A stretch of DNA of 48,762 nt from NCBI GenBank assembly GCA_902558895.1, contig CACEFS010000007.1, positions 1 through 48,762 on the forward strand. The letters run 5' to 3'. The notes below the pieces were generated by a model. That model made no database searches and was not told the DNA's origin. It was given only the letters and a program-made list of their open reading frames with translations. Shown here piece by piece: positions 36,336 through 45,692 of the stretch (position 1 is the stretch's first letter; each line of letters begins with the position of its first letter). Both the position numbers and the translations under genes were made by a program. The stretch comes from an uncultured Prochlorococcus sp. (GTDB taxonomy: Bacteria > Cyanobacteriota > Cyanobacteriia > PCC-6307 > Cyanobiaceae).

Positions 36336-37262
36336 TTAATCATCAAATCTAGAACTATTATCTCTAGGTTTCTTCTTGTTTGTTCCAACGTTATATCTAC
36401 TATTTTGATTTTTTGAAATTGATCTAGCTGAAGAGCTTACACTGCGATTCCCACGTTGTTTTTTGGCTTGATTAGCATCTTTAAATGAAGCATCTTCTAC
36501 TTGAGGTGTTGAAGTTTGCTGCCTAATAGGGGATCTAGTGGATTTCTTTCTTAATGGAGAAGAATCACCAGAAGCAGAGATATTATCTTGTCTAGAAACT
36601 GTACGATTCATTCTGGGTCTTGACCCTGTTTTAACTTCATCGCGAGATAAATTTCTTCTCGCACCAAAGTTATTTGTTTCTGGTTGTTTACTATTTCTAT
36701 CTTCAACAGTTTGTCTTCTTCTTATAGGTTCGTTATTTTCAAACTGACTTATTTCCCTTGTAGATGGCCTACTTCTACTTGCTGCAGCAGAGGTTATAAC
36801 TCTTGAAACACTACTCCTACGAGATCTTCCCTCCGTATAGTCTTCTTCAAATTCATCTTCTTGAGGTTTAAATCTTCTTGATGGTCTTTCAGATTCTTCA
36901 AACCTATCATAATTGTCATCAAATCTGCCTCTAGAATTTCTGGGAACATCAGAAATAGGATCATCATCAAAATAAGATGATCTTCTAGCTTGATCAGTAG
37001 CAACTCCCCTCAATCGCACACTTTCATATGCAAAAAAAACTGTAGTTCCTGCTAATAAAAACTGACCAAACTGAAGGATAGGATCTAACCTCCAGCCTTG
37101 AAAAAATAATATTCCTCCGCACAAAAGTCCAATTGCTGCGAAGAAAACATCATAATCCCTAGCTAAGGCAGGTTTAAAAGACCTTAAAAAATAAAGTCCT
37201 CCTCCACATACTGCGAGAACTATACCAACAATACTGGCCCAATTGAGACTAGCATTGACCAC
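36336..37262 (-). CDS. ycf66: Ycf66-family protein with long Arg/Ser-rich tail
   Basis: A 308-residue protein. The first about 85 residues match Ycf66 (VNASLNWASIVGIVLAVCGG, two to three spans, GILFFQGWRLDPILQFGQ). The other 220 residues form a low-complexity, disordered, strongly basic tail with repeated RSSR, RRSS, RPSR and PRN motifs (for example SRRSSVSRVI, FGARRNLSRDE) mixed with acidic patches. Ycf66 is a conserved cyanobacterial and plastid protein of uncertain role. The start is GTG at 37262. psbX lies upstream on the same strand with 80 bases between. Confidence 0.88.
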   Translation of the reverse strand: MVNASLNWASIVGIVLAVCGGGLYFLRSFKPALARDYDVFFAAIGLLCGGILFFQGWRLDPILQFGQFLLAGTTVFFAYESVRLRGVATDQARRSSYFDDDPISDVPRNSRGRFDDNYDRFEESERPSRRFKPQEDEFEEDYTEGRSRRSSVSRVITSAAASRSRPSTREISQFENNEPIRRRQTVEDRNSKQPETNNFGARRNLSRDEVKTGSRPRMNRTVSRQDNISASGDSSPLRKKSTRSPIRQQTSTPQVEDASFKDANQAKKQRGNRSVSSSARSISKNQNSRYNVGTNKKKPRDNSSRFDD

Positions 37263-37289
37263 ATTCTTTCTCCAAAAATTTATTTTTAA

Positions 37290-37309
37290 AAGGGTTACTT
37301 ATATCCCTT
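37290..37309 (-). terminator. weak hairpin between psbX and ycf66
   Basis: AAGGG (37290-37294) and CCCTT (37305-37309) form a 5-bp stem with a 10-base loop, followed on the minus strand by TTTTAAAA. It lies 34 bases after the psbX stop and 28 before the ycf66 start. It could end or attenuate psbX transcription, but the stem is short. Confidence 0.25.
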
Positions 37310-37342
37310 ATATATATAGTGTACTTAAAACTTCTACAAAAA

Positions 37343-37528
37343 CTAGCGTCTTCCAGTAGAAGTACGATCGAGGGAATCTTTTTGGCTGACAAAAATCAAA
37401 AATGCAGTAGCTGGAATAACGATAAGCAAGGCAGCGGCAATAAAACTACCTATCATTCCAACTGCAGAATTATTTGCAACTTCAGCAGAAAAATCTGCGG
37501 CTAGTAATAAGTTTGAAATTTGAAACAC
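37343..37528 (-). CDS. psbX: photosystem II reaction centre protein X
   Basis: A 61-residue protein with one membrane helix (about residues 24-47, [25 protein letters not shown]) and an N-terminal [13 protein letters not shown] segment. It matches the longer PsbX form of marine picocyanobacteria. PsbX is a small subunit near cytochrome b559 that affects the plastoquinone QB site. The tail [13 protein letters not shown] is stromal and basic. ATG at 37528. The ycf66 gene follows downstream, a pairing I recall in Prochlorococcus genomes. Confidence 0.92.
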   Translation of the reverse strand: MFQISNLLLAADFSAEVANNSAVGMIGSFIAAALLIVIPATAFLIFVSQKDSLDRTSTGRR

Positions 37529-37608
37529 TATTAAATATTAAATTCTCAATTTATAATACGAATTAAATACGTTTGAATGGGTTATTTATTAAGATGAATT
37601 AAATAATT

Positions 37609-37923
37609 GTGATTTCCTTGCTTGTAAACTCTCTTCAATTTTTAGATATTAGTTTAGGAATTTCTCTTTCATATCTAACTATAGTCTTTTTAATAAGATT
37701 AATACTTACCTGGTACCCAAAAATTGATTTAAGTAAAGGTTTATGGTTATTAATTTCAATACCGTCGAGCTCTATTCTTAATTTAACAAGAAAACTAGTT
37801 CCTCCTATTGGAGGAGTTGATGTTGGACCCGTAATTTGGATTGGAGTAATAAGCTTTTTAAGAGAAATTTTAGTCGGTCAGCAAGGGCTTATAAAACTTG
37901 CAATAAATACACATATTTCATAG
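37609..37923 (+). CDS. YggT-family membrane protein (Ycf19-like)
   Basis: A 104-residue protein with two membrane segments. The typical YggT block LIRLILTWYPKIDLSKG is followed by LLISIPSSSILNLTRKLVPP (ends ILN-x-x-RK-x-x-PP) and GVDVGPVIWIGVISFLREIL. In plants and cyanobacteria YggT/Ycf19 proteins support cytochrome or thylakoid membrane assembly. The start is GTG at 37609; a second start, TTG at 37618, is possible. Divergent from psbX; the stop is 18 bases from the end of the convergent accC. Confidence 0.88.
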   Translation: MISLLVNSLQFLDISLGISLSYLTIVFLIRLILTWYPKIDLSKGLWLLISIPSSSILNLTRKLVPPIGGVDVGPVIWIGVISFLREILVGQQGLIKLAINTHIS

Positions 37924-37941
37924 AAATCATTTAACTATTTC

Positions 37942-39291
37942 TCAATAATTTGGCAATAATTCTTCTTCTACATACTTAGTGTGTATCTTACCTTGCTTAA
38001 ATTTAGATTTATTGAGTAAGGTTAAATGAAAGTTGATTGTTGTAGGAATACCAGTTACTGCACATTCATTTAAAGCCCTATTCATACGTTTAATTGCAGT
38101 ATTACGATCTTTCCCCCAGACTATTAATTTACCAATTAATGAGTCATAGAAAGGAGGTATTTCATAGCCTGTATAAACATGACTATCCACCCTTACACCA
38201 GGGCCACCAGGAGGAAGCCAACCAGTTATTTTTCCAGGTGATGGTCGGAAATTGTGAGAAGGATCTTCAGCATTGATCCTACATTCAATGGCATGACCGT
38301 TTAAATGGATATCACCCTGATTAAATTCTAAGTTTGCTCCGCTTGCAATTTTAATTTGCTCAGCTATTAAATCAACTCCCGTAACCATTTCAGTCACAGG
38401 ATGTTCAACTTGAATCCTAGTATTCATTTCCATAAAATAAAAATTATCATCATCATCAACTAAAAATTCAACTGTCCCAGCTCCTTCATAGCCGATACTT
38501 TTTGCGGCAGCAATAGCTGCGTTCCCCATTTTTTTTCTTAACTCAGTGTTAATTGCAGGACTAGGAGACTCTTCTAGTAACTTCTGATGTCTTCTTTGCA
38601 CTGAACAATCTCGCTCGCCTAAATGAACAACATGACCCGACCTATCCGCCAAAATTTGAATTTCCACATGTCTTGGCTTCTTTATAAATTTCTCCATATA
38701 TAAACCATCATTACCAAAAGCTGCTTCTGCCTCGCCTTGAGCTGCTTTAAACATTTTTTCGAGATTATCAGAGTTTTCCACCAACCTCATACCTCTTCCA
38801 CCTCCTCCAGCTGTCGCTTTAATAATTACCGGATAGCCAATATCATCTGCCAATTTATAAGCCTCATCAACATTTGATAACAAGCCTTTACTACCGGGAA
38901 CTGTTGGAACTCCAACTGCCTCCATCGTTTCTTTAGCTGTAGATTTGTCACCCATAGATCTAATAGCTTTAGGAGATGGGCCAATAAAAACTATGCCGTG
39001 ATCGTTACACATCTCAGCAAATTTATCATTTTCAGCAAGAAATCCATAACCAGGATGAATAGCATCAACTCCTCTTGATGTAGCAGCAGCAAGTATATTT
39101 GGAATATTTAAATAACTCTTATTACTTAATGAATCTCCGACGCAAACCGCTTCATCAGCAAGCTGAACGTGCAATGCTTTTTTATCTATAGTGCTAAAAA
39201 CTGCAACGGTTGCAATACCTAGTTCTCTACAACTTCTGACAATTCGTAAAGCTATTTCTCCACGATTAGCAATTAAAACTTTTTCAACCAT
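37942..39291 (-). CDS. accC: biotin carboxylase subunit of acetyl-CoA carboxylase
   Basis: A 449-residue ATP-grasp enzyme that carboxylates biotin on AccB, the first step of fatty acid synthesis. [32 protein letters not shown] (ATP-binding glycine loop), [36 protein letters not shown] and [12 protein letters not shown] are all diagnostic. No biotin carrier (accB) gene is adjacent, as usual in cyanobacteria. ATG at 39291. Confidence 0.96.
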   Translation of the reverse strand: MVEKVLIANRGEIALRIVRSCRELGIATVAVFSTIDKKALHVQLADEAVCVGDSLSNKSYLNIPNILAAATSRGVDAIHPGYGFLAENDKFAEMCNDHGIVFIGPSPKAIRSMGDKSTAKETMEAVGVPTVPGSKGLLSNVDEAYKLADDIGYPVIIKATAGGGGRGMRLVENSDNLEKMFKAAQGEAEAAFGNDGLYMEKFIKKPRHVEIQILADRSGHVVHLGERDCSVQRRHQKLLEESPSPAINTELRKKMGNAAIAAAKSIGYEGAGTVEFLVDDDDNFYFMEMNTRIQVEHPVTEMVTGVDLIAEQIKIASGANLEFNQGDIHLNGHAIECRINAEDPSHNFRPSPGKITGWLPPGGPGVRVDSHVYTGYEIPPFYDSLIGKLIVWGKDRNTAIKRMNRALNECAVTGIPTTINFHLTLLNKSKFKQGKIHTKYVEEELLPNY

Positions 39292-39548
39292 TATGAAAAT
39301 TAAATTGAAGAAATGAAATGACTTAAAATAAAAAATTATTTGCCAAAGTATTCAACAAAATTTTTTAGTGATCAGAGGACATTTTTACAATACAACCTAG
39401 AACGTTATATATGTATAAAAATTTGTTTTATGCAATAGAAAAATTTTTCATCATATTCCAAATAGTCTTTTAGAACTACATGCTTATTTCAGCCAATAAT
39501 GTATTATATTTTAAGGTTTGAGTATCTCTCGGTTGCTGAAAACCCTTT

Positions 39549-39630
39549 GCGGACGTGGCGGAATTGGTAGACGCGCACGTCTAAGGAGCGTGTGGCTTCG
39601 GCCTTGCGAGTTCAAGTCTCGCCGTCCGCA
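39549..39630 (+). tRNA. trnL: tRNA-Leu (anticodon AAG)
   Basis: An 82-base class II tRNA. Acceptor stem GCGGACG pairs with CGTCCGC, discriminator A at 39630, no encoded CCA. The anticodon stem CACGT/GCGTG encloses the loop CTAAGGA, so the anticodon is AAG, reading CUU and, if A34 is edited to inosine by TadA, also CUC and CUA. The long variable arm is the short hairpin GGC-TTCG-GCC; the T arm is GCGAG-TTCAAGT-CTCGC. The upstream 257-base gap is very AT-rich with no ORF worth calling; a possible -10 (TATATT) lies at 39505-39510. Confidence 0.95.
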
Positions 39631-39655
39631 TTTAATGTATTATGGTTAAACTGCA

Positions 39656-40921
39656 ATGGAAAAAAAATCAGTTGCAGTAGTTATAGTTTCAAATGGTCCT
39701 GGTGAATTAGCTACATGGGTAAATCCTGTAGTGGATGAACTTAACAAAATAAATAAATCACGATGTGATGACGATAAACTAGATTTCACTCTTAGGTTAG
39801 TCCTAGTTCCTTGCCCAAATGCGACTGGTAAAGAATTTGCAGTTGCAAATTCATGGAATAAATTCGAATTAATTACAAAATCCAAAAGTTTTTGGAAATT
39901 ATTAATAAAGCCACATTCTTTTGCGAATTGGCCAAAAAAAGGGGTGGTTATTTTTCTTGGTGGGGATCAATTGTGGAGCATTTTATTAGCTAAAAGACTA
40001 GATTATTTAAATATCACATATGCTGAATGGGTTTCGCGATGGCCTCAATGGACCAACGAAATTGCTGCTATGAATATAAAAGTAAAAGAGTTAATACCTA
40101 AAAGATATAAACATAAATGTAAAGTGATTGGCGATTTGATGGCTGATATTAAACTTAATAATGAAATATCATTAAGAAATAAAGAAAAACAATACATTGC
40201 ATTGTTGCCTGGTTCTAAAAAAGCAAAGCTTTCTGTTGGAATTCCTTTCTTCTTAGAAGTTGCTGATCATATTGCTGAAGTAAATCAAAATATAAATTTT
40301 ATAATTCCCATTGCCCCAACGACTGATAAAAGCGAATATTTATTTTTTCAAAGCAACAAAAATCCAATTACTAAATATTACTCATCAAAAATCAAAACAA
40401 TTAAAAACTTTAAAGGTTCTCGTTATGATTATGTAATTGAAACATCAAAAAATACAAAAATTTATCTAATAAAGCAACATCCTTGCTATGAAATATTAAA
40501 AGAATGTGATCTTGCAATTACAACTGTAGGAGCAAATACTGCAGAGTTAGCAGCAATTACACTTCCAATGTTAGTTGTTCTACCAACTCAACATTTAAAT
40601 ATGATGAATGCTTGGGATGGCATTTTGGGAGTAATTGGGAAAATTTCATTCATAAATAGATTCCTAACTTTTTTAATTAAAAATTTTTATTTTAAAAAAA
40701 AGAAGTTTTTTGCTTGGCCAAATATTAAAGCGAAAAGAATGATTGTTCCTGAAAGGATAGGTAATATTTCGCCTAAAAAAATTGCAAAAGAGGTATTATT
40801 TCTTATTAAGAATAGAGATCAACTAAAAAGTATTAGGAATGATCTAAAAAAAGCAAGGGGCGATGAAGGTGCCGCAAAAAAACTTGCTTCTATAATTGTA
40901 AGTTCAATAAAAAAACTTTAA
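39656..40921 (+). CDS. LpxB-like glycosyltransferase (lipid-A-disaccharide synthase family)
   Basis: A 421-residue protein with IVSNGPGELATWVNPVVDEL near the N-terminus, the GPGE glycine motif of the LpxB fold, then ALLPGSKKAKL (acceptor binding) and CDLAITTVGANTAELA with VVLPTQHLNMMNAWDG, the GT-B donor-binding part. True LpxB has G-S-R-x-x-E and G-T-A/E motifs; here the second is GSKKAKL and TVGANTAEL, so it is a relative and not clearly LpxB itself. It may work on another sugar lipid in the cyanobacterial envelope. ATG at 39656, 25 bases after the tRNA. Confidence 0.75.
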   Translation: MEKKSVAVVIVSNGPGELATWVNPVVDELNKINKSRCDDDKLDFTLRLVLVPCPNATGKEFAVANSWNKFELITKSKSFWKLLIKPHSFANWPKKGVVIFLGGDQLWSILLAKRLDYLNITYAEWVSRWPQWTNEIAAMNIKVKELIPKRYKHKCKVIGDLMADIKLNNEISLRNKEKQYIALLPGSKKAKLSVGIPFFLEVADHIAEVNQNINFIIPIAPTTDKSEYLFFQSNKNPITKYYSSKIKTIKNFKGSRYDYVIETSKNTKIYLIKQHPCYEILKECDLAITTVGANTAELAAITLPMLVVLPTQHLNMMNAWDGILGVIGKISFINRFLTFLIKNFYFKKKKFFAWPNIKAKRMIVPERIGNISPKKIAKEVLFLIKNRDQLKSIRNDLKKARGDEGAAKKLASIIVSSIKKL

Positions 40922-40924
40922 CAA

Positions 40925-41980
40925 TTACCAAGGATCATCAATTTCAATTTTTTCTGATTTATTATTATCCTTAACTAAATTTTGGTCATCTAGTGGTTCA
41001 ATATCTAAAGTTTCAATCGCATTTTGAATTGGTCTTTTCGAAGTTAAATTAGTAGTTGATTGTTTCTTTTGCTTAAGATCGTTATTATTTTTTTTCTCTA
41101 TTTGATTAACATTATTTTGATTCTCGATCTGATCAGAATAATCATTTTCCATATATAGCTTTTTTCTGTTATTTGTTTCCTCTGAAGAACCTTTTATTTC
41201 AACATATTCAAGTTCATCTTCATAATCATCTTCATAATCATCTTCATAATCATCTTGTTCAACAACTTCTTCATATTCTTCGACCAAATTATTTTGCTGT
41301 TCTGATTGAGAACCTGAAAGTAACTGATTTTCGACAGGTACAAGATTTGCTGAGTATCCATTTGCTTCCCTTTCATCCCATGAAGAACCCCCTACTCCAA
41401 GCTTCTCAAGTAGACCACTACTTAGTTGATTCAATTTCTCTTCAGCACCTTCATAAACAATAATCCTATCCGTACCACTACTTACGATTTCCTCAGCAGG
41501 AATTTCCCAAGTACTTAAAACTCCCTCACCTAAAAGCGGAACACCTACAGCACCCATAACAAGAGAAATCAAATCCCCAGTCTCAATATCAAAAGAAAAT
41601 CCAAGAACTCTTCCTAGAAGTTGTCCAGATTCTGTAATCACCTGACAATTAATTACCTTCCCATATCTTTCTGGAGAAAAACTTTCACTCAAAGAATCTA
41701 AGGAGTCAACTAATATAACGTCTCCAACTTGCTTTATACTTTCTAGAGGCATCCATTTTGGCAACCCCGGTAAAAATCTTGTAAATGGATTATCTCTTAA
41801 TCCCAAAGCTACCACCTCTCTTCTGTCTATATCAACAACAACCTCACCAACTACGCCTAAACGCCTCCCAGTATCAGTAGTTATAACTTGCGTTCCCATT
41901 AATTCTGACCTTAACCATAAACGTTCGCTAGGAACCGAGTTAGGGCGATTCTTATTAGCAGATGTGTTAGACAAACTCAT
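40925..41980 (-). CDS. cyanobacterial PRC-barrel domain protein with acidic tail
   Basis: A 351-residue protein. The N-terminal 180 residues contain two PRC-barrel copies: LRSELMGTQVITTDTGRRLG with EVVVDIDRREVVALGL, and GKVINCQVITESGQLLGRVL with FSFDIETGDLISLVM. PRC barrels occur in the photosynthetic reaction centre H subunit and in RNA-processing proteins. The rest is disordered and acidic: a run of D/E/Y with a tandem DDYE repeat, then Asn/Lys-rich sequence. Function unknown; the paired-barrel form is typical of cyanobacteria. ATG at 41980. Confidence 0.82.
   Translation of the reverse strand: MSLSNTSANKNRPNSVPSERLWLRSELMGTQVITTDTGRRLGVVGEVVVDIDRREVVALGLRDNPFTRFLPGLPKWMPLESIKQVGDVILVDSLDSLSESFSPERYGKVINCQVITESGQLLGRVLGFSFDIETGDLISLVMGAVGVPLLGEGVLSTWEIPAEEIVSSGTDRIIVYEGAEEKLNQLSSGLLEKLGVGGSSWDEREANGYSANLVPVENQLLSGSQSEQQNNLVEEYEEVVEQDDYEDDYEDDYEDELEYVEIKGSSEETNNRKKLYMENDYSDQIENQNNVNQIEKKNNNDLKQKKQSTTNLTSKRPIQNAIETLDIEPLDDQNLVKDNNKSEKIEIDDPW
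41215..41256. repeat. 12-base tandem repeat, 3.5 copies, inside the PRC-barrel gene
   Basis: CATCTTCATAAT is repeated three times (41215-41250) and half again (41251-41256). On the coding strand it encodes a DDYE-type acidic repeat. Exact repeats of this sort are prone to slippage, so copy number may vary among strains. Confidence 0.9.
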
Positions 41981-42025
41981 AAATACCTTTTTATCATTCT
42001 GACGTATAAATTTAAAAAAGTGTGT

Positions 42026-45000
42026 TTATGCAGCATTTGGTAACCCAAGAACTTGAGTATTAGAACCTCTTGCTTGCGCAACACCAATTGTTCGTTCAGA
42101 CGAACTAATCATAGGCCTTCTATGACTTACGACTATAAATTGAGCATTTGATGACTGATTAGATATTAATTTTGACAATCTTTCAACATTTATACCATCT
42201 AAGAAACTATCAACCTCATCTAATGCATAAAAAGGTGAAGGTTTATACTTTTGCAAAGCAAATAAAAAACTTAAAGCAGTTAATGATTTTTCACCACCAG
42301 ACATAGAGGCTAATCTCCTGACATTTTTTCCCTTAGGATGAGCTACTAAAGTTAATCCTGCTTCTAGAGGAGAATTAGGATTTTCAAGTTGAAGAAAACC
42401 ATCTCCATCAGATAAATTTGCAAAAATTTCTCTAAAATGCCTATCAACTGCTGTAAATGCTTGCATAAAAGCTTCTTGACGCATCGTAGATACAGTTTCT
42501 ATTCTCAGCAATAATTCTGATCTTTCATTAGATAGAATTTCTAACTTTTCTCGCAAACCATTTAATCTCTCAATTAATTGTTCTAATTCATCAAGAGCTA
42601 ACATATTGACAGGTTCTAAGCTTTGTAGTTTTGCATTTATGATCGAAATTTCTGATTGCAAAGATTCAAGACTCTTCCCTTCATATTCTTCAAACTCTGG
42701 GGAAGGATTAGGTAGATCTTTTTTAAAATTTTCTAATTTTATTTTCTCGCTCCTCAACTCTTCTTTAAAGGAATGCATATCCCTTTCAAGATATTCAAGC
42801 TTTAACAGATAGTTATTAAATTCTTGCCTTTTATTTGAAATTGAAGAGTTTAATTCATCTCTTTTCCTTCTCAATAAACCTAAATTCTTCTCTAGAGAAT
42901 TTTTTTGATTATCGAGATCTGAAAGCTCTTTTTTAAATTGATCTCTTTTTTCTATCCATTCACTATGAGCAATTGCGAGTTGTTTAATAGATTCCTGCAA
43001 GTTTTTTTCTTGTAGTAAAGTAATTTTTAATGAACTATTGATACGCTCTTTGTTTAAAGCAAATTGATTCTTTTTATCTAGCAATATATTTCTCTCTTTA
43101 ATAAGTAATTCAAGTTTTTTATCAAGATTATTAAAATCGTCATTAAAAGCTATTAATGATGATTTTTGATTTTTTTCATAATTTAACTTTTGAATGGTTT
43201 TTAGTTTATCAAACTTATCGTGATAAGGCTTCAATTGATTTTTTAAATGACCTAACTCGTTAACTAATAAATTATTAGCAGTATCAAGTTTATTTAATCT
43301 CGATTTACAATCCTCAATTCTTTGTGAAACAGCTTTAAGAGAATCTTGATTTACTTCAATTTCTTTATTAAATGAGGCACAATCCTCAATTATTTGACTG
43401 CGGTTAGAATTTAATATACTAAGTCTATTATTTTTTAGTATCAAATCATTATTTGACTCTTTTAAAGCTTCTTCGATAACTAATAATCTTTCTTTTATAG
43501 GACTGGAATCATCAATATCATTATTAATTCCAAATCTATAAGCCAAATCTTTATTTAACTTACTGCCTCCTGTAATAGCACCACTTGCTTCTAATAATTC
43601 ACCACTTAAGGTAACCAACCTATTTTTTTGTATAGATAACCTAGCTGAGGATAAGTCTGAAAAAACCAAAGTATCTCCAAAAACATATCGAAAAACATCT
43701 GAATAAACTTCATCAAAAGTAATTAGATTAATAGCTTTATCAATAAATCCATTCTCCCTGTTATTTTCAAATCTTGAAATTGCATAATTCTTTTTTTGAC
43801 TTTTAATTCTATTTAAAGGTAAAAAAGTTAATCTTCCCGCTTTCTTCTTTTTAAGAATTTCAATTGCTTTTGCAGCAATATGATCATTATCAACAACAAT
43901 TTGTCCTAATCTATTTCCAGCAGCAATTTCTAATGCATATCTATTTTTCTCACTGACCTCTCCAAGTTGCGCTACATAACCATGTATACCCTCTAACCCT
44001 GCCTCTAAGAGAATTCTGAGAGCATATGAACCTCTAGATTCGTTCAAAGCTTCCTTCCTGCTTTCGAATCTAGATAAATCCTTTTCAAGCCTTAATTGCT
44101 CGTTATTTAGCCTTGATTTAGTTTTAATTAATAAATCGATTTCATTTTTTAAAGAATTAATTTTTGCGCTATTACTTGCCAAGTTTTTATTCTTTATATC
44201 AGATGTCTCTTTTTTTCTTTGATTTCCCTGAAAAAGTTTCTGCTTTTCTAAGTCTAAGGATTCGATCTGTGACAATATCTCATCTTTTTGAATATTATTT
44301 TGAATAGTTTCTTCTTCAATTTTCCTTTTTTTTATTTCCAAAGGATTAATTTGATTTTTTATACTGTCAAGCTCAGCATTTAATTTGATACTTTGTTTTG
44401 AGAATTCTCCAGATTCTCCAGCCGCATCAGAAAGCTTTTTTCTTGATAGTTTGTGTTTTAAAGTGAGATCGTCAATTTGCAAGTTCAATTGATTTAAAAA
44501 ATTATCATCGAAATTTTCTTGCCTCATCTTTTCTGACTCGATATTCCTCTTAGAAATTGCAATTTCATCTCTCTGTTTTTGTAATTTAATACCTTCTTCT
44601 TTATTGAGACTTGATATCCTATCAAGTTCTCTCAAGCTAGAATTAACACTTCCAATATCAGAATTAACTTTTATCAAAGTATCCTCTCCTTTCTCCTTAA
44701 GCTCATCAACAAGTATTTTCAAAGCATCTTCTAAAACTGATATTTCTTTACTAATAGATTCTTTTTCTTTATTAAACAAGATTTTATTTTTTTCAATTTC
44801 ACTTTCTTTTTTTTCTATAGATTCAACATGCTTAACTTGTTTTTCAAAAATAAGAACTTTCTCTAATTCTATTATTTGTGATAGTTTTGCCTTTAACTTT
44901 TTATATCGCTTTGCTTTTTCACATTCTTTTTCAAGCTTATTTTTACTAGATTGCAATTCATTTTCTAAAATTTCACATCTTTCTTGTCTTTCGAAAACGT

Positions 45001-45616
45001 CATTTAATTTTGCATTAGTTTGTTCTATTCTTGTATCAAAAAGTGCGACTCCTGCTAATTCATCAATAAGATTTCTCCTCTCCTTATTATTCATTGATAC
45101 TATTCTTGTTACATCACCCTGCATAACAACATTGCTTCCCTCAGGATCAACACTAATATCTCTTAATATTCTCTGTATTTGTTGCAAGGTGCATTGTTTG
45201 CCATCAGAAGTATAAGTAGAAGCATAAGAACCACCTGGCATAAGCCTTAATTTTCTGGAAACTACCCATTCTTTTTGACCTTTATTAAGGGCAATTTCTT
45301 CTTCCTCTAATTCCAAAGGCGGAAGGTCCTCTCTGGGAGACCAATCTTGAATATTAAATTTTACTGATACAGATGTTTCTGATGACTTACCCTCTTTAAC
45401 TTTGGAGTTATTTATTAGATCTGGTAATCTTTCAGCCCTCATCCCTCTACTATTAGCTAGACCTAAACAGAATAAAATTCCATCTAAAATATTACTTTTC
45501 CCAGAACCGTTAGGGCCCGTAACCACAGTGAAACCTTCTTCAAGAGGAATTTTTACATTTCCCCCAAAAGATTTAAAATTTTCAAACTCGACCTGATTGA
45601 TATGTACCAATCTCAA
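42026..45616 (-). CDS. smc: chromosome segregation protein SMC
   Basis: A 1196-residue ABC-like chromosome organiser. The N-terminal head has Walker A GPNGSGKSN; the C-terminal head has the signature MSGGEKSLTALSFLFALQ and Walker B FYALDEVDSFLD. Between them are two long coiled coils separated by a hinge (about residues 520-680, EAGLEGIHGYVAQLGEVSE to GITGGSKL), the usual SMC layout and length. SMC dimers compact and segregate DNA, with ScpA/ScpB as partners (not in this window). The start is TTG at 45616, or TTG two codons in (45610, giving MVHINQVEF); no ATG is available before the conserved start. Confidence 0.96.
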   Translation of the reverse strand: MRLVHINQVEFENFKSFGGNVKIPLEEGFTVVTGPNGSGKSNILDGILFCLGLANSRGMRAERLPDLINNSKVKEGKSSETSVSVKFNIQDWSPREDLPPLELEEEEIALNKGQKEWVVSRKLRLMPGGSYASTYTSDGKQCTLQQIQRILRDISVDPEGSNVVMQGDVTRIVSMNNKERRNLIDELAGVALFDTRIEQTNAKLNDVFERQERCEILENELQSSKNKLEKECEKAKRYKKLKAKLSQIIELEKVLIFEKQVKHVESIEKKESEIEKNKILFNKEKESISKEISVLEDALKILVDELKEKGEDTLIKVNSDIGSVNSSLRELDRISSLNKEEGIKLQKQRDEIAISKRNIESEKMRQENFDDNFLNQLNLQIDDLTLKHKLSRKKLSDAAGESGEFSKQSIKLNAELDSIKNQINPLEIKKRKIEEETIQNNIQKDEILSQIESLDLEKQKLFQGNQRKKETSDIKNKNLASNSAKINSLKNEIDLLIKTKSRLNNEQLRLEKDLSRFESRKEALNESRGSYALRILLEAGLEGIHGYVAQLGEVSEKNRYALEIAAGNRLGQIVVDNDHIAAKAIEILKKKKAGRLTFLPLNRIKSQKKNYAISRFENNRENGFIDKAINLITFDEVYSDVFRYVFGDTLVFSDLSSARLSIQKNRLVTLSGELLEASGAITGGSKLNKDLAYRFGINNDIDDSSPIKERLLVIEEALKESNNDLILKNNRLSILNSNRSQIIEDCASFNKEIEVNQDSLKAVSQRIEDCKSRLNKLDTANNLLVNELGHLKNQLKPYHDKFDKLKTIQKLNYEKNQKSSLIAFNDDFNNLDKKLELLIKERNILLDKKNQFALNKERINSSLKITLLQEKNLQESIKQLAIAHSEWIEKRDQFKKELSDLDNQKNSLEKNLGLLRRKRDELNSSISNKRQEFNNYLLKLEYLERDMHSFKEELRSEKIKLENFKKDLPNPSPEFEEYEGKSLESLQSEISIINAKLQSLEPVNMLALDELEQLIERLNGLREKLEILSNERSELLLRIETVSTMRQEAFMQAFTAVDRHFREIFANLSDGDGFLQLENPNSPLEAGLTLVAHPKGKNVRRLASMSGGEKSLTALSFLFALQKYKPSPFYALDEVDSFLDGINVERLSKLISNQSSNAQFIVVSHRRPMISSSERTIGVAQARGSNTQVLGLPNAA

Positions 45617-45692
45617 GTCTCAATAGCTAAATAAGAATAACTAATTTGCAAAAATTCTCAATAGAAATATTACGTTTATTTATAAATGAATA

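Noticed and set aside
39420-39475. Short plus-strand ORF of about 20 codons upstream of the tRNA
   Set aside because: Too short, AT-biased composition and no sign of conservation or start signals.
41215-41256. Short tandem repeats that could suggest a CRISPR array
   Set aside because: Copies are directly adjacent without spacers, in frame, and encode an acidic run of the PRC-barrel protein.
44604-45215. Long plus-strand ORF (about 200 codons) opposite smc
   Set aside because: Low-complexity Ser/Leu/Phe-rich product made by reading the coiled-coil gene backwards; no domain.
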